A stretch of 64,000 bases of DNA from Paracoccaceae bacterium (GTDB taxonomy: Bacteria > Pseudomonadota > Alphaproteobacteria > Rhodobacterales > Rhodobacteraceae): NCBI GenBank assembly GCA_014872815.1, contig WKFK01000011.1:341929-405928 (forward strand). The letters run 5' to 3'. The translations under genes were made by a program, and so were the position numbers. How positions within the stretch are numbered: the stretch's first letter is position 1; each line of letters starts with the position of its first letter. Shown here in pieces: positions 26,124-35,274 of the stretch. The notes under the pieces are model-generated. The model was not told where the DNA came from. It searched no databases and saw only the letters and a list, made by a program, of their open reading frames with translations.

Positions 26124-26838
26124 TCCCATCCTGAAGCTCGACAATGTCTTCACCAACATCGCGCAGTATCACATTCTGCAGGGTGTCGACCTCACGGTAC
26201 CACGTGGTGAAGTCACCATGCTTCTCGGCCGCAACGGCGTGGGCAAAACCACCACCTTGCGCACCATCATCGGCCACTGGCGCGCCCTTCAGGGCAGCGT
26301 CCTATTTGACGGTCAGGACATCACCAAGCTACCCACACCCGCCATTGCCCGCGCTGGCATCGGTTTTGTGCCTGAAGACATGGGTATCTTTGCCGACCTG
26401 ACCGTGGAAGAGAACATGATCCTCGCCGCTGTCTCCGGCGCAATTGACGAAGCCCGCTTGCAATGGCTCTTCACCGTCTTCCCCGCGTTGGAAACTTTTT
26501 GGAAAAAAGACGCCGGCACGCTCTCAGGTGGGCAAAAGCAGATGTTGTCCATCGCCCGCGCCATGATCGAAGAGCGCGCGCTCTATCTGATCGACGAGCC
26601 CACCAAAGGCCTCGCCCCCGCGATCATCACCACCATGGCCCGCGCCATCAAAGAGCTCAAAGACCAAGGCGCATCCATCCTACTGGTGGAGCAAAACTTC
26701 GCTGTAGCCAAAGCGCTTGGCGACACCGCCAACGTCATGGATGACGGTCGCATGGTCTGGTCCGGCCAAATGTCCGAACTGGCAACCAACGCCGAACTGC
26801 AAGAGCGCCTGATGGGCCTCAGCATGGAGGCGCACTGA
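26116..26838 (+). CDS. ABC transporter ATPase, LivF type
   Basis: A 240-residue ABC ATPase with Walker A GRNGVGKTT near residue 38, signature LSGGQKQMLSIARAM near 137 and Walker B LYLIDEPTKGLAP near 156. I start at ATG 26116, inside the end of the LivG gene and just after AGGAGG (26101). It pairs with LivG as the nucleotide-binding heterodimer. Confidence 0.92.
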   Translation: MSDPILKLDNVFTNIAQYHILQGVDLTVPRGEVTMLLGRNGVGKTTTLRTIIGHWRALQGSVLFDGQDITKLPTPAIARAGIGFVPEDMGIFADLTVEENMILAAVSGAIDEARLQWLFTVFPALETFWKKDAGTLSGGQKQMLSIARAMIEERALYLIDEPTKGLAPAIITTMARAIKELKDQGASILLVEQNFAVAKALGDTANVMDDGRMVWSGQMSELATNAELQERLMGLSMEAH

Positions 26839-26872
26839 TGTCCCCGAACACACCTAATCTGGAGGTCCGCCC

Positions 26873-27904
26873 ATGAGCGCCGCCCCCGAACACGCGCCCA
26901 CCATGGCCAAGATGTCGCTGACTGAGCGGCTGGCGCCCCATGCACCCATCCTTCTGGTGATTGCGCTGATCCTCGCCGGCCTTGTCGCCATCCCTGCCAC
27001 CTCAAGTTGGCTCACCCTAACCGTCTCGGGCCTCGCCATGGGCATGATGATCTTCATCATGGCCTCAGGCCTGACCCTGGTCTTTGGCCTGATGGACGTG
27101 ATCAACTTCGGCCACGGCGCTTTTGTCTCCGTCGGCGCCTTTGTTGGCGTGTCCTTTCTGCTCCTGCTGGAGCGCATGACTGGTGCGCCGAACCTGCTGT
27201 GGAACCTGACCGCGCTCATGGTCGCGATTGTTGGCGCTATGGGTGCCACTGGCGTCATGGGCTGGGCCTTTGAGCGGGTCATCGTGAAGCCGGTTTATGG
27301 CCATCACCTCAAACAGATCCTCGTCACCATGGGCGGCCTGATCGTGGTTGAACAGCTCATCATCGTGCTCTGGGGACCGGAAGAGATCTACATCACCCGC
27401 CCCGAAGCCCTCAAAGGCGCGATCACCTTTGCCGGGGCCGCGCTGGAAAAATACCGCCTTGTCGCCGTGGGCATTGGCCTCGTGGTCTTCCTCGCCATGC
27501 GTTACACCCTGCGCCGCACAAAAATCGGTCTGATCGTGCGCGCCGGTGTGGAAAACGGCGAGATGGTGCAGGCGTTGGGTTATAACCTGCGAATGGTGTT
27601 CATCGGCGTCTTTGTCGCGGGCTCCGCCCTCGCGGGACTCGGCGGCGTGCTCTGGGGCCTCTACCAAGAAGTCATCACCGCTCACATGGGCAACCAAACC
27701 ATGATCCTTGTGTTCATCGTGGTGATCATCGGCGGGCTTGGATCGGTCGAAGGCTGCTTCATCGGCGCGCTTTTGGTGGGCCTGATGCAGAACTACGTGG
27801 CCTTCCTCGAACCCAAAGCCGCGCTGATTTCCAACATCGCCCTGATGGTGGCGATCCTGATGTGGCGCCCGATGGGCATGATCCCCGTGGTAAAGGCGAA
27901 ATAG
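26873..27904 (+). CDS. ABC transporter permease, LivH type
   Basis: A 343-residue inner-membrane protein with about nine hydrophobic segments. The LivH core ASGLTLVFGLMDVINFGHGA is near residue 62, and the late motif VIIGGLGSVEGCFIGALLVG near 286 is the coupling region. AGGAGG is replaced by GGAGGT 8 bases upstream of ATG 26873. It forms the pore with LivM. Confidence 0.9.
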   Translation: MSAAPEHAPTMAKMSLTERLAPHAPILLVIALILAGLVAIPATSSWLTLTVSGLAMGMMIFIMASGLTLVFGLMDVINFGHGAFVSVGAFVGVSFLLLLERMTGAPNLLWNLTALMVAIVGAMGATGVMGWAFERVIVKPVYGHHLKQILVTMGGLIVVEQLIIVLWGPEEIYITRPEALKGAITFAGAALEKYRLVAVGIGLVVFLAMRYTLRRTKIGLIVRAGVENGEMVQALGYNLRMVFIGVFVAGSALAGLGGVLWGLYQEVITAHMGNQTMILVFIVVIIGGLGSVEGCFIGALLVGLMQNYVAFLEPKAALISNIALMVAILMWRPMGMIPVVKAK

Positions 27905-27906
27905 AT

Positions 27907-28962
27907 ATGCTGAAGACCCTTGTTTCCGGCGACACCCCACGCTCGCCCATCCTTCTCGCAATCCTGATTGTGATCCTGATCTGCCTTGCCTTCGCGCCCT
28001 TCTTGTTTCCCGGTGTGCGCTCTGTGGACACCGCCGCCCGCATCTGCATCTTCATTGTGCTGGTGGCGTCTTATGACCTGCTGCTGGGATACGGCGGCAT
28101 CGTCAGCTTTGCCCACACCATGTTCTTCGGCCTTGGCGCCTATGGCGTGGCACTGGCCAGTACACACATGGGCCGCGGTTTTGACGCCCTGCTGGTTGGC
28201 TCTGTGGCGGGCGCAGGTTTGGCAGCGCTCCTTGCGCTGGTCATCGGTCTGTTTTCCTTACGCGTCCGCGCCATTTTCTTCGCCATGATCACGCTTGCGG
28301 TAGCCTCCGCCGTGGCCGTGTTGGTCAGCCAACTCTCCACCCTAACGGGCGGCGAAGATGGCCTGTCCTTCAAAATCCCTCGAGCGCTCGGCCCAGCCTT
28401 CAAGTTCATGGACGGCGAGATCTTTGGAGTGAAGGCCAACGGCAAACTGCTGAAGTACTACCTCGTCTTCATCTCTTGCTTCGTGCTCTTCCTGTTGATG
28501 CTGCGTGTGGTGAATTCCCCCTTTGGCCGCGTCCTGCAAGCCATCCGCGAGAATGACTTCCGGGCTGAGGCCATTGGCTACCGCGTTGTGCACTACCGTG
28601 TCGCCGCCACCTGCCTGTCCGCCGCCATTGCCGCCCTTGCCGGTGCGCTCTACGCGGTCTGGCTGCGCTACGTCGGCCCGGACACCACCCTTTCCATGGA
28701 GATCATGATCGACATCCTCTTGATGGTGGTGATCGGCGGCATGGGCACCATGTACGGAGCCGTCATCGGGGCAACCCTGTTTGTTCTGGCGCAGAACTAC
28801 CTGCAAAACGTGCTCAGCCTCGCGGGCGAAAGCGTCTCCACCCTGCCCCTGCTGCCCGACCTGCTGAACGCAGACCGCTGGCTGCTGTGGCTTGGCGTGC
28901 TATTTATCCTGTCGGTCTACTTCTTCCCCACCGGCATCGTAGGACGCCTGCGCGGGAAGTAA
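27907..28962 (+). CDS. ABC transporter permease, LivM type
   Basis: A 351-residue permease. Landmarks are YDLLLGYGGIVSFAHTMFFG near residue 56, the coupling stretch QAIRENDFRAEAIGYRV near 211, and VVIGGMGTMYGAVIGATLF near 275. ATG 27907 is 2 bases after the LivH stop. It is the last gene of the transporter operon and ends 4 bases before a convergent gene. Confidence 0.9.
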   Translation: MLKTLVSGDTPRSPILLAILIVILICLAFAPFLFPGVRSVDTAARICIFIVLVASYDLLLGYGGIVSFAHTMFFGLGAYGVALASTHMGRGFDALLVGSVAGAGLAALLALVIGLFSLRVRAIFFAMITLAVASAVAVLVSQLSTLTGGEDGLSFKIPRALGPAFKFMDGEIFGVKANGKLLKYYLVFISCFVLFLLMLRVVNSPFGRVLQAIRENDFRAEAIGYRVVHYRVAATCLSAAIAALAGALYAVWLRYVGPDTTLSMEIMIDILLMVVIGGMGTMYGAVIGATLFVLAQNYLQNVLSLAGESVSTLPLLPDLLNADRWLLWLGVLFILSVYFFPTGIVGRLRGK

Positions 28963-28966
28963 CATT

Positions 28967-30157
28967 TCAGGCGGCCTGCGCGCGCAAGTTGCGGGCCGCC
29001 AACGCATACCCACCAGACGCCCCATCCACAAAATGCATATGCGACCGTTCCACCGGCGAGGGCACGATGCAGGTCATCATCGCGGCATCCTGCACATGCA
29101 GCCCATAGCGGATCACGCCATCTGTGTGGGCTTTTTGCAGGACCGCCTCAATCTGCACCTGCGTATCCGCACCACAATCCAACGTCATCTTTAACCCGTC
29201 ATCGAACTTCTGGTAGTCCGTGTTGCGCGCCACATCGACCTTGTAATCCACCGGATCAAACCGCCCCAGCCGTATTTCCGACCGCAACAACATCCAGGCA
29301 AACGCGCTGCCCAAAAGCAGTTTTGCTTTGCGCCACCACATGGCTCCCTTGGGGGCAATCCGCGCCTCCAAATCCAAACCAGGCGGTGGAAATTGCGCTT
29401 TGGGCCCCAATGAAGGCACCGGGTGTCCTTGGCGTTTGGCCTTATCTGCCACCGCAATCACGTCTTGCGCCACTCGGGCAAAATCAGCGTCACTCGCGCC
29501 CGCCTTCGGCACCATTACCAGCGATAAAATCGCTCCATGTGACGCATCGATATTAGCCCAGCGACAACTCAATCCAGTCAAATCCGGCGCGGCGGTCTCT
29601 GTGCTAACGGGTAAAGAAACTTCACCCGCCTTCATGCGCGCCTCCAGCCAGGCCATCCCACCACCAGAGAAACTGGCATAGTCGACGCCATCCGACGGCG
29701 CGTACCGCGCCACGCGTACGTCGTGTCCCGCCGCGCGCACGTCCGCCACGGTTGCTGTCGCCACCCGCAGCTGCAAACCGTATTCCTCCCGCGCCCAGTG
29801 CCGCACCGCATCCAGCGCGACCTCGGCTTGCGCGCGCTGTTCTGGCCACACCGCAAACTGCGCCCCATCTCCGCCAAACACATAGGGCAACGCCTGCATA
29901 CCAGCCGCATTGAGCTGCGCCGAAATCACCGCCGCCCCCACAAGGTTCACGGCTTTGTAACGCCCTTTCGAAATCTCCTCAGTAGAGCCAACAATGTCGG
30001 CCACCCCCACAATCCAATCATCCGGCAAGCGCACATACCGCATCGGCTCCGCTAAGCGATCAAACTCAGTGATGCGCGCAATGCGTTCATAAAATGCAGG
30101 GCCAGACAGCAAGTCGGCATCGGTTGGAATGTCGTGAGGCAAATAATGAAGACTCAT
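28967..30157 (-). CDS. DUF3095 protein with nucleotide-cyclase-like core
   Basis: A 396-residue soluble protein matching DUF3095. The segment GVADIVGSTEEISKGRYKAV near residue 52 and PYVFGGDGAQFAV near 90 resembles the two-metal Asp region and the GGDG turn of class III cyclase/GGDEF folds. A catalytic nucleotide-cyclase role for this family is not established as far as I know. It is convergent with the transporter operon and divergent from an MFS gene. Confidence 0.72.
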   Translation of the reverse strand: MSLHYLPHDIPTDADLLSGPAFYERIARITEFDRLAEPMRYVRLPDDWIVGVADIVGSTEEISKGRYKAVNLVGAAVISAQLNAAGMQALPYVFGGDGAQFAVWPEQRAQAEVALDAVRHWAREEYGLQLRVATATVADVRAAGHDVRVARYAPSDGVDYASFSGGGMAWLEARMKAGEVSLPVSTETAAPDLTGLSCRWANIDASHGAILSLVMVPKAGASDADFARVAQDVIAVADKAKRQGHPVPSLGPKAQFPPPGLDLEARIAPKGAMWWRKAKLLLGSAFAWMLLRSEIRLGRFDPVDYKVDVARNTDYQKFDDGLKMTLDCGADTQVQIEAVLQKAHTDGVIRYGLHVQDAAMMTCIVPSPVERSHMHFVDGASGGYALAARNLRAQAA

Positions 30158-30341
30158 ATCGAAATGGACCCAAATCGGTGGCGGATTGCCTGATATACGT
30201 GCACCATTCCCGAAAGATCAGGATATTTCAGCCATCTCACAGAGTTGTGGGCGTTAGTGTTCAATGCCTCCCACAAATCACCTCTTGTCATCATCGCCCA
30301 CATACTGTCCTGTCGCGTTTGGAAATGGGGAGTTAGTTAAC

Positions 30342-31514
30342 ATGCGCATCGATTTGGTTCTCTTGTGTCTGGCCTATGTACTGAGCCAGTTCTTCCGTGC
30401 CTTCCTTGCCGTCCTAACCCAAGTGCTCGAGACAGACGTTGGTGCCACACCGGCCGATCTCGCCTTCGCCAGCGGCCTCTGGTTCCTTGTCTTTGCTGCC
30501 ATGCAAATTCCGGTAGGCGCCGCGCTGGATCGCGTTGGACCGCGTCGCACATCCGCCCTCCTGTTGTTGATAGGTGGCGGCGGTGGCTCCGCCCTTTTCG
30601 CCATGGCCACCACTCCGCTACACATCACCGTTGCGATGGGGCTGATCGGGGTCGGCTGTGCGCCTGTTTTGATGGCCAGCTATTTCATCTTCGCGCGCAT
30701 GTATCCACCGGCCCGCTTTGCCACATTGGCCGCATTGATGCTTGGCGTGGGTTCTGTCGGCAACCTGATCGCCGCCTATCCCACCGCTTGGGCCGCTGAG
30801 ACCATCGGCTGGCGCGCCACACTTTGGGTCCTCGCCGCAATCAGCTCCAGCATCGCGGTTGGCCTCTGGGTCTTGGTGCAAGACCCCCCCAAAGCCAACG
30901 GCACCGAAAAAGGCTCTGTGCTGGACCTCCTGAAAATCCCGGCCCTGTGGCTGCTTTTCCCGCTGATGTTCGTGAACTACATGCCCGCCGCAGGCATCCG
31001 GGGCCTCTGGATCGGCCCCTACCTGTCAGACGTCTTCACCCTCACAACCAGCGAAATAGGCCAAGCCACGCTGGTCATGGGGGTTGCCATGATCCTGGGC
31101 ACCTTCTGCTACGGTCCCGCTGATCGCATCTTTGGCACCCGCAAATGGGTCATCATCTGCGGCAGTGTTGTCGGCGCGGTCGCCCTTTGTGGTCTTGCCA
31201 TATTCACAGACACAAGTGCACTGCGCTCGGTCCTGCTGATGTCGGTCGTCGGCTTTTGCGGCGCCGCCTTCCCGGTGCTCATCGCCCACGCCCGCAGCTT
31301 CTTCCCGGCGCATCTCACAGGGCGCGGTGTGACTCTGATGAACCTCTTTGGCATCGGCGGCGTTGGCGTGATGCAGTTTGGCTCTGGCAAAATCCATGCC
31401 GCCATCGCCCCAACCGATTCCCTTCTGGCCTACCAAACTCTGTTTGGTCTCATGGCCGGTCTGATCCTGCTGGGTGCACTGGTCTACTGCTTCTCAGAAG
31501 ACCGCATGGATTGA
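30342..31514 (+). CDS. MFS transporter
   Basis: A 390-residue major facilitator with twelve predicted segments, N-terminus DLVLLCLAYVLSQFFRAFLA. The loop 2-3 motif appears as GAALDRVGPRRTSALLLL near residue 60. I used ATG 30342 (GGGGAGTT upstream). The substrate is unknown. It is followed, after 131 bases, by asd. Confidence 0.8.
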   Translation: MRIDLVLLCLAYVLSQFFRAFLAVLTQVLETDVGATPADLAFASGLWFLVFAAMQIPVGAALDRVGPRRTSALLLLIGGGGGSALFAMATTPLHITVAMGLIGVGCAPVLMASYFIFARMYPPARFATLAALMLGVGSVGNLIAAYPTAWAAETIGWRATLWVLAAISSSIAVGLWVLVQDPPKANGTEKGSVLDLLKIPALWLLFPLMFVNYMPAAGIRGLWIGPYLSDVFTLTTSEIGQATLVMGVAMILGTFCYGPADRIFGTRKWVIICGSVVGAVALCGLAIFTDTSALRSVLLMSVVGFCGAAFPVLIAHARSFFPAHLTGRGVTLMNLFGIGGVGVMQFGSGKIHAAIAPTDSLLAYQTLFGLMAGLILLGALVYCFSEDRMD

Positions 31515-31645
31515 TCAAAAACCGCGCACTCTGCGCATTCATCGCAAACCGGAATGACCCCCTTAAGCAATTTCCGGCCTCCCACCCCTTTTTTCTTGAA
31601 GAAAACAAGGCTAAGAGAGCGCGTCGTTAGAAATGGAGACCTCAG

Positions 31646-32668
31646 ATGGGTTATCGCATCGTCGTCGCTGGTGCCACAGGCAACGTGGGCCGCGAAATGC
31701 TGAACATTCTGGAGGAACGTCAGTTCCCAGTGGATGAGATTGCTGTTTTGGCAAGCCGCCGCAGCCAAGGCACAGAGGTCACCTTCGCCGACAAAACCCT
31801 GAAGATTCAGGACATTGAACAATTCGACTTCGCCGGTTGGGACATGGCGCTCTTCGCCATCGGCTCCGAAGCCACCAAGAAGTTCGCGCCCATCGCAGCG
31901 GCCGCAAACTGTGTCGTGATCGACAACAGCTCGCTGTATCGCTACGATCCCGACGTGCCACTGATCGTGCCAGAGTGCAACGCAAGCGACATTCACGGCT
32001 ACTCCAAGAAAAACATCATCGCCAACCCGAACTGCTCCACCGCGCAGATGGTTGTTGCGCTGAAGCCGTTGCATGACCGCGCAAAGATCAAGCGCGTTGT
32101 GGTCTCAACCTATCAGTCCGTGTCCGGCTCCGGCAAAGACGCGATGGACGAACTCTGGGATCAGACCAAAGCGGTCTACAACCCAACATCTGACGTGCCG
32201 CCAAAGGTCTACACCAAAGAGATCGCGTTTAACGTAATCCCGCACATCGACGTCTTCATGGAAGACGGTTCCACCAAAGAAGAGTGGAAGATGGTCGCGG
32301 AAACAAAAAAAATCGTCGACAAAGACATCAAAGTCACCGCCACCTGCGTGCGCGTGCCTGTGTTTGTCGGCCACTCCGAGTCGATCAACATCGAGTTCGA
32401 AGAGTTCCTGGATGAAGACGAAGCCCGTGACATCCTGCGCGAAAGCCCCGGCATCATGGTGATCGACAAACGCGAAGACGGCGGCTACGTGACCCCGAAA
32501 GAATGCGTGGGCGATTTCGCCACCTTCATCTCCCGCATCCGCCAGGACAGCACCGTAGAGAACGGCATCAACCTCTGGTGCGTATCCGACAACCTGCGCA
32601 AAGGCGCGGCACTGAACGCAGTGCAGATCGCCGAGACCCTGGGCCGCGAAGTGCTCAAAAAGGGCTAA
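31646..32668 (+). CDS. asd: aspartate-semialdehyde dehydrogenase
   Basis: Converts aspartyl-4-phosphate to aspartate semialdehyde for lysine, threonine, methionine and diaminopimelate synthesis. The 340-residue protein has the NADP motif VVAGATGNVGREML near residue 6, the catalytic Cys in NPNCSTAQMV near 131, and the QSVSGSGKDAMDEL segment after it. ATGGAGACC precedes ATG 31646. It is monocistronic with its own terminator. Confidence 0.96.
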   Translation: MGYRIVVAGATGNVGREMLNILEERQFPVDEIAVLASRRSQGTEVTFADKTLKIQDIEQFDFAGWDMALFAIGSEATKKFAPIAAAANCVVIDNSSLYRYDPDVPLIVPECNASDIHGYSKKNIIANPNCSTAQMVVALKPLHDRAKIKRVVVSTYQSVSGSGKDAMDELWDQTKAVYNPTSDVPPKVYTKEIAFNVIPHIDVFMEDGSTKEEWKMVAETKKIVDKDIKVTATCVRVPVFVGHSESINIEFEEFLDEDEARDILRESPGIMVIDKREDGGYVTPKECVGDFATFISRIRQDSTVENGINLWCVSDNLRKGAALNAVQIAETLGREVLKKG

Positions 32669-32689
32669 CACCTCTTCCAAACGATCTTC

Positions 32690-32717
32690 AAAGGGCGTCC
32701 AACTGGGCGCCCTTTTT
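32690..32717 (+). terminator. intrinsic terminator of asd
   Basis: AAAGGGCG (32690-32697) pairs with CGCCCTTT (32708-32715) and is followed by T residues. It lies 21 bases after the stop. Confidence 0.85.
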
Positions 32718-32838
32718 CATGCGCGATACACCGTTCGCCTCCGGCAACTCCCCGCCCACGCTTTCCTTTCTCACACAGCCAGCTTGCCTCTGTTGGCCTT
32801 CCATGGTCGTCTTGCCTCAAACAAGACACAGGTGATTG

Positions 32839-34482
32839 ATGAAAAAAGTTATTTTGGCCGCCGCAACCCTACCGTTGGCCGCCCCTCTTCTAGCTGACAC
32901 CATTCCACTCAGCGCGCCTGTCACGGCGGCGACCCTCTATTCAGAAGGCGCGACCCTGACCCGCGCGGTGCCATTTTCCGCCCCGGCAGGCACCCATGAA
33001 CTATTGATCACAAATCTGCCCGCTTCGCTGGACCCAATGTCCGTTCGCGTGGCGCTTGATGGCGCCAAGCTCGGCGCCGTCAGTGTCCGCAACAGCCGAA
33101 CGCTCCCAAATCAGGTCGAAGACAGCCCGGAACTTGTGGCAGCCAAAGCCGAGTTGGAGCGTGCCCAAACGGCCTTGCAATCCGCGGAAGACGCCCGCGC
33201 AGATGTGCTTATAAAGGCTGAAGCCGCCAAAGCGCGTCTGGCCTACATCGCCAGTCTTAGAGGCCCATCCGACACGGCGGCAACCGCCGAAACGCTCAGC
33301 GCAACCTTGGCCCTGATCAGTCAGGAAACTCTTGCGGCCCAACAGGAGATCACCGCCGCAGAAAGAGAAGCACGCGATTTTGAGAAAAATATCAAATCCT
33401 TGCAAAAGGCTGTCACCGATGCCCAACGCACTGTTGACGCCCTCACTCCAACGGAAAGCGATAACGCCATGTTGGCAATCGCCATTTCAACCAATGACGC
33501 GACCAGTGGCACCCTCACACTAACACACTTGGCTTATGACACCGCTTGGAGCCCCGCGTACGACGTGTATTTGAGCGAAAGTGATACACCCCAGCTGAAA
33601 ATCGAACGCGGCGCCTTCATCCGACAACAAACCGGCGAAGATTGGACCGATGTAGCCATCACGCTCTCTACCAGTCGCCCTAATGAACAAACAACTCCAA
33701 GTGAGGTGTACCCTTGGCTTCGTAGGATTGAGGAAAAGCTCACTCCCAAGCAGCTCGCAGATATGGCCATTGCAGAAAGCCAAATGGAATTTGGTCGCAT
33801 GGCCCCTGAGCCAGTTGTTGAGCCTGTTTATATCGAAGAACACGCCTCGTATTCCTTCGGCGATGGGATAAACGCCACCTACGCTTACCCAACCCCGGTC
33901 TCTGTATCATCAGCCTCCGACGCCCTGCACCTTGCACTGGGGACATTGGACCTCACACCGGACACCTACGCCTTTGCCAACCCGATGCGTGACGAAACCG
34001 CCTTCCTCATGGCCGAAGCCACCAACGACAGTGGCGAATTGATCCTGCCCAGCTTTGAGGCCAACTTCTTCCTGAACGGCACCTACATTGGCCAACAGGA
34101 GATGCCTCTGATTGCCGAAGGCGACGACATCGACTTCTCCTTTGGCCCAATCAACGGTCTGCGCCTGACCAATAAGGTCACAAACAAAGTCACCGGCGAC
34201 AAAGGTGTGATCACCACACGCAACGAGCAAAGCGAAACACGCGTGCTGACCGCCGAAAACCTGACGGACCGCGCTTGGGACCTGCGCCTGTTGGGCCGCG
34301 TGCCCTATAGCGAGCAAGAGGATCTGGTGATCACCCATCAATCCACTCCGGCCCCGACTGAAACCAACTACGACGACCAACGCGGAATCTTGATGTGGCA
34401 ACGCGAACTGACGGCGGGCGAGCGCTATGACGTGGAACTGTCCCACACCTTGCAATGGCCCTCGGAAATGATCCTGCGCTAA
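32839..34482 (+). CDS. secreted DUF4139 (mucoidy-inhibitor MuiA-like) protein
   Basis: A 547-residue exported protein with signal peptide KKVILAAATLPLAAPLLA. A DUF4140-type N-terminal domain (AATLYSEGATLTRAVPFSAP, about residues 30-125) is followed by a coiled-coil (about 95-200, rich in Ala/Glu/Lys) and a DUF4139 beta domain to the C-terminus (TLTHLAYDTAWSPAYDVYLS onward). The family is envelope-associated with no defined activity. ATG 32839 is preferred over TTG 32836. Terminators flank it, so it is a single-gene unit. Confidence 0.82.
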   Translation: MKKVILAAATLPLAAPLLADTIPLSAPVTAATLYSEGATLTRAVPFSAPAGTHELLITNLPASLDPMSVRVALDGAKLGAVSVRNSRTLPNQVEDSPELVAAKAELERAQTALQSAEDARADVLIKAEAAKARLAYIASLRGPSDTAATAETLSATLALISQETLAAQQEITAAEREARDFEKNIKSLQKAVTDAQRTVDALTPTESDNAMLAIAISTNDATSGTLTLTHLAYDTAWSPAYDVYLSESDTPQLKIERGAFIRQQTGEDWTDVAITLSTSRPNEQTTPSEVYPWLRRIEEKLTPKQLADMAIAESQMEFGRMAPEPVVEPVYIEEHASYSFGDGINATYAYPTPVSVSSASDALHLALGTLDLTPDTYAFANPMRDETAFLMAEATNDSGELILPSFEANFFLNGTYIGQQEMPLIAEGDDIDFSFGPINGLRLTNKVTNKVTGDKGVITTRNEQSETRVLTAENLTDRAWDLRLLGRVPYSEQEDLVITHQSTPAPTETNYDDQRGILMWQRELTAGERYDVELSHTLQWPSEMILR

Positions 34483-34528
34483 CGGATTTCGGAAACACCT
34501 TGTTTCCAGATCGCGCCTCCCCAAATGC

Positions 34529-34558
34529 CGTGGCGGTTCACCCGCCACGACATTTTTT
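34529..34558 (+). terminator. intrinsic terminator of the DUF4139 gene
   Basis: CGTGGCGG (34529-34536) and CCGCCACG (34542-34549) form the stem, followed by ACATTTTTT. A second small hairpin, GGAAACA...TGTTTCC, lies just upstream near 34490-34506. Confidence 0.85.
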
Positions 34559-34809
34559 GCCCAGGCCGCACGACTGCGCAGGCCAAACGCCTCAAAAACG
34601 CCCTGTAAAACAACACACGCGAGGCAACACCGCCACCGGTCTCAAAGCGTCACGGCTCGACCTACCCAGCGCTCTAACCCACAGTAATTGAACCCTATTT
34701 AGCTGTAATTCTACGGACTTTGGGCCGCCCTAGAAACCATTTGAGAAGGTTTGGGCACCTATGTTGAGCCGAACCGTTTGGGTGAAACGGACAAAACTTA
34801 GGGTGAGAT
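34559..34809. other. intergenic region with no gene seen
   Basis: Between the DUF4139 terminator and the gene at 34810 there is about 250 bases without a supportable coding frame or RNA structure. It ends with the purine-rich TTAGGGTGAG just before ATG 34810. An ACCGTTTGGGTGAAACGG dyad (34770-34787) may be a regulatory site or leader hairpin. Confidence 0.4.
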
Positions 34810-35190
34810 ATGTCACAAGTGGCAAAGCTAAACATGAGCGAGCAGGCCGTCGTCGATCAGGACGAATTGGCCCGCATCTTTATACGCATGAACCCGGATG
34901 AAGCCGAAGAGACCTTTCTGGGGTTGGTCAAATCGCTGACCGATCATCTGGCCATGGGCGAGCATCATCTGAACGCCAACAACCTGTCGGAACTGGCCGA
35001 CACCATGTCGCTGGTCGAGCTGATCGCCGGTCGCCTCTGCATGACCGCCTTGTCACAGGTTGCCGGCGACGTGGTGAGTTGCTGTGACCGTGGCGACCAT
35101 GTGGCGCTTGCCGCCACACACGCCCGCTTGCTCCGCGTGGGCGAAGGCGCTTTGCGTGAAATATGGGATCTAAAGCGCACCTATATCTGA
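34810..35190 (+). CDS. small helical protein, HPt-like without the phospho-His
   Basis: A 126-residue, mostly helical cytosolic protein of unknown function. Residues about 65-120 (LADTMSLVELIAGRLCMTAL then SQVAGDVVSCCDRGDHVALA) fit the spacing of a histidine phosphotransfer domain, but the position of the phosphorylated His in AHTLKG is an Asp (ADTMSL). This resemblance is my pattern reading, not a database match. GGGTGAG precedes ATG 34810. It stands alone in front of the aminopeptidase operon. Confidence 0.55.
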   Translation: MSQVAKLNMSEQAVVDQDELARIFIRMNPDEAEETFLGLVKSLTDHLAMGEHHLNANNLSELADTMSLVELIAGRLCMTALSQVAGDVVSCCDRGDHVALAATHARLLRVGEGALREIWDLKRTYI

Positions 35191-35274
35191 TCGGTGCGCC
35201 AATCCGCTTGCAGGGGGCGCACCAACCGTTAGGCTGTGGACCAAACAGCTTACGATCGGTCAGAAAGGTGCGCC

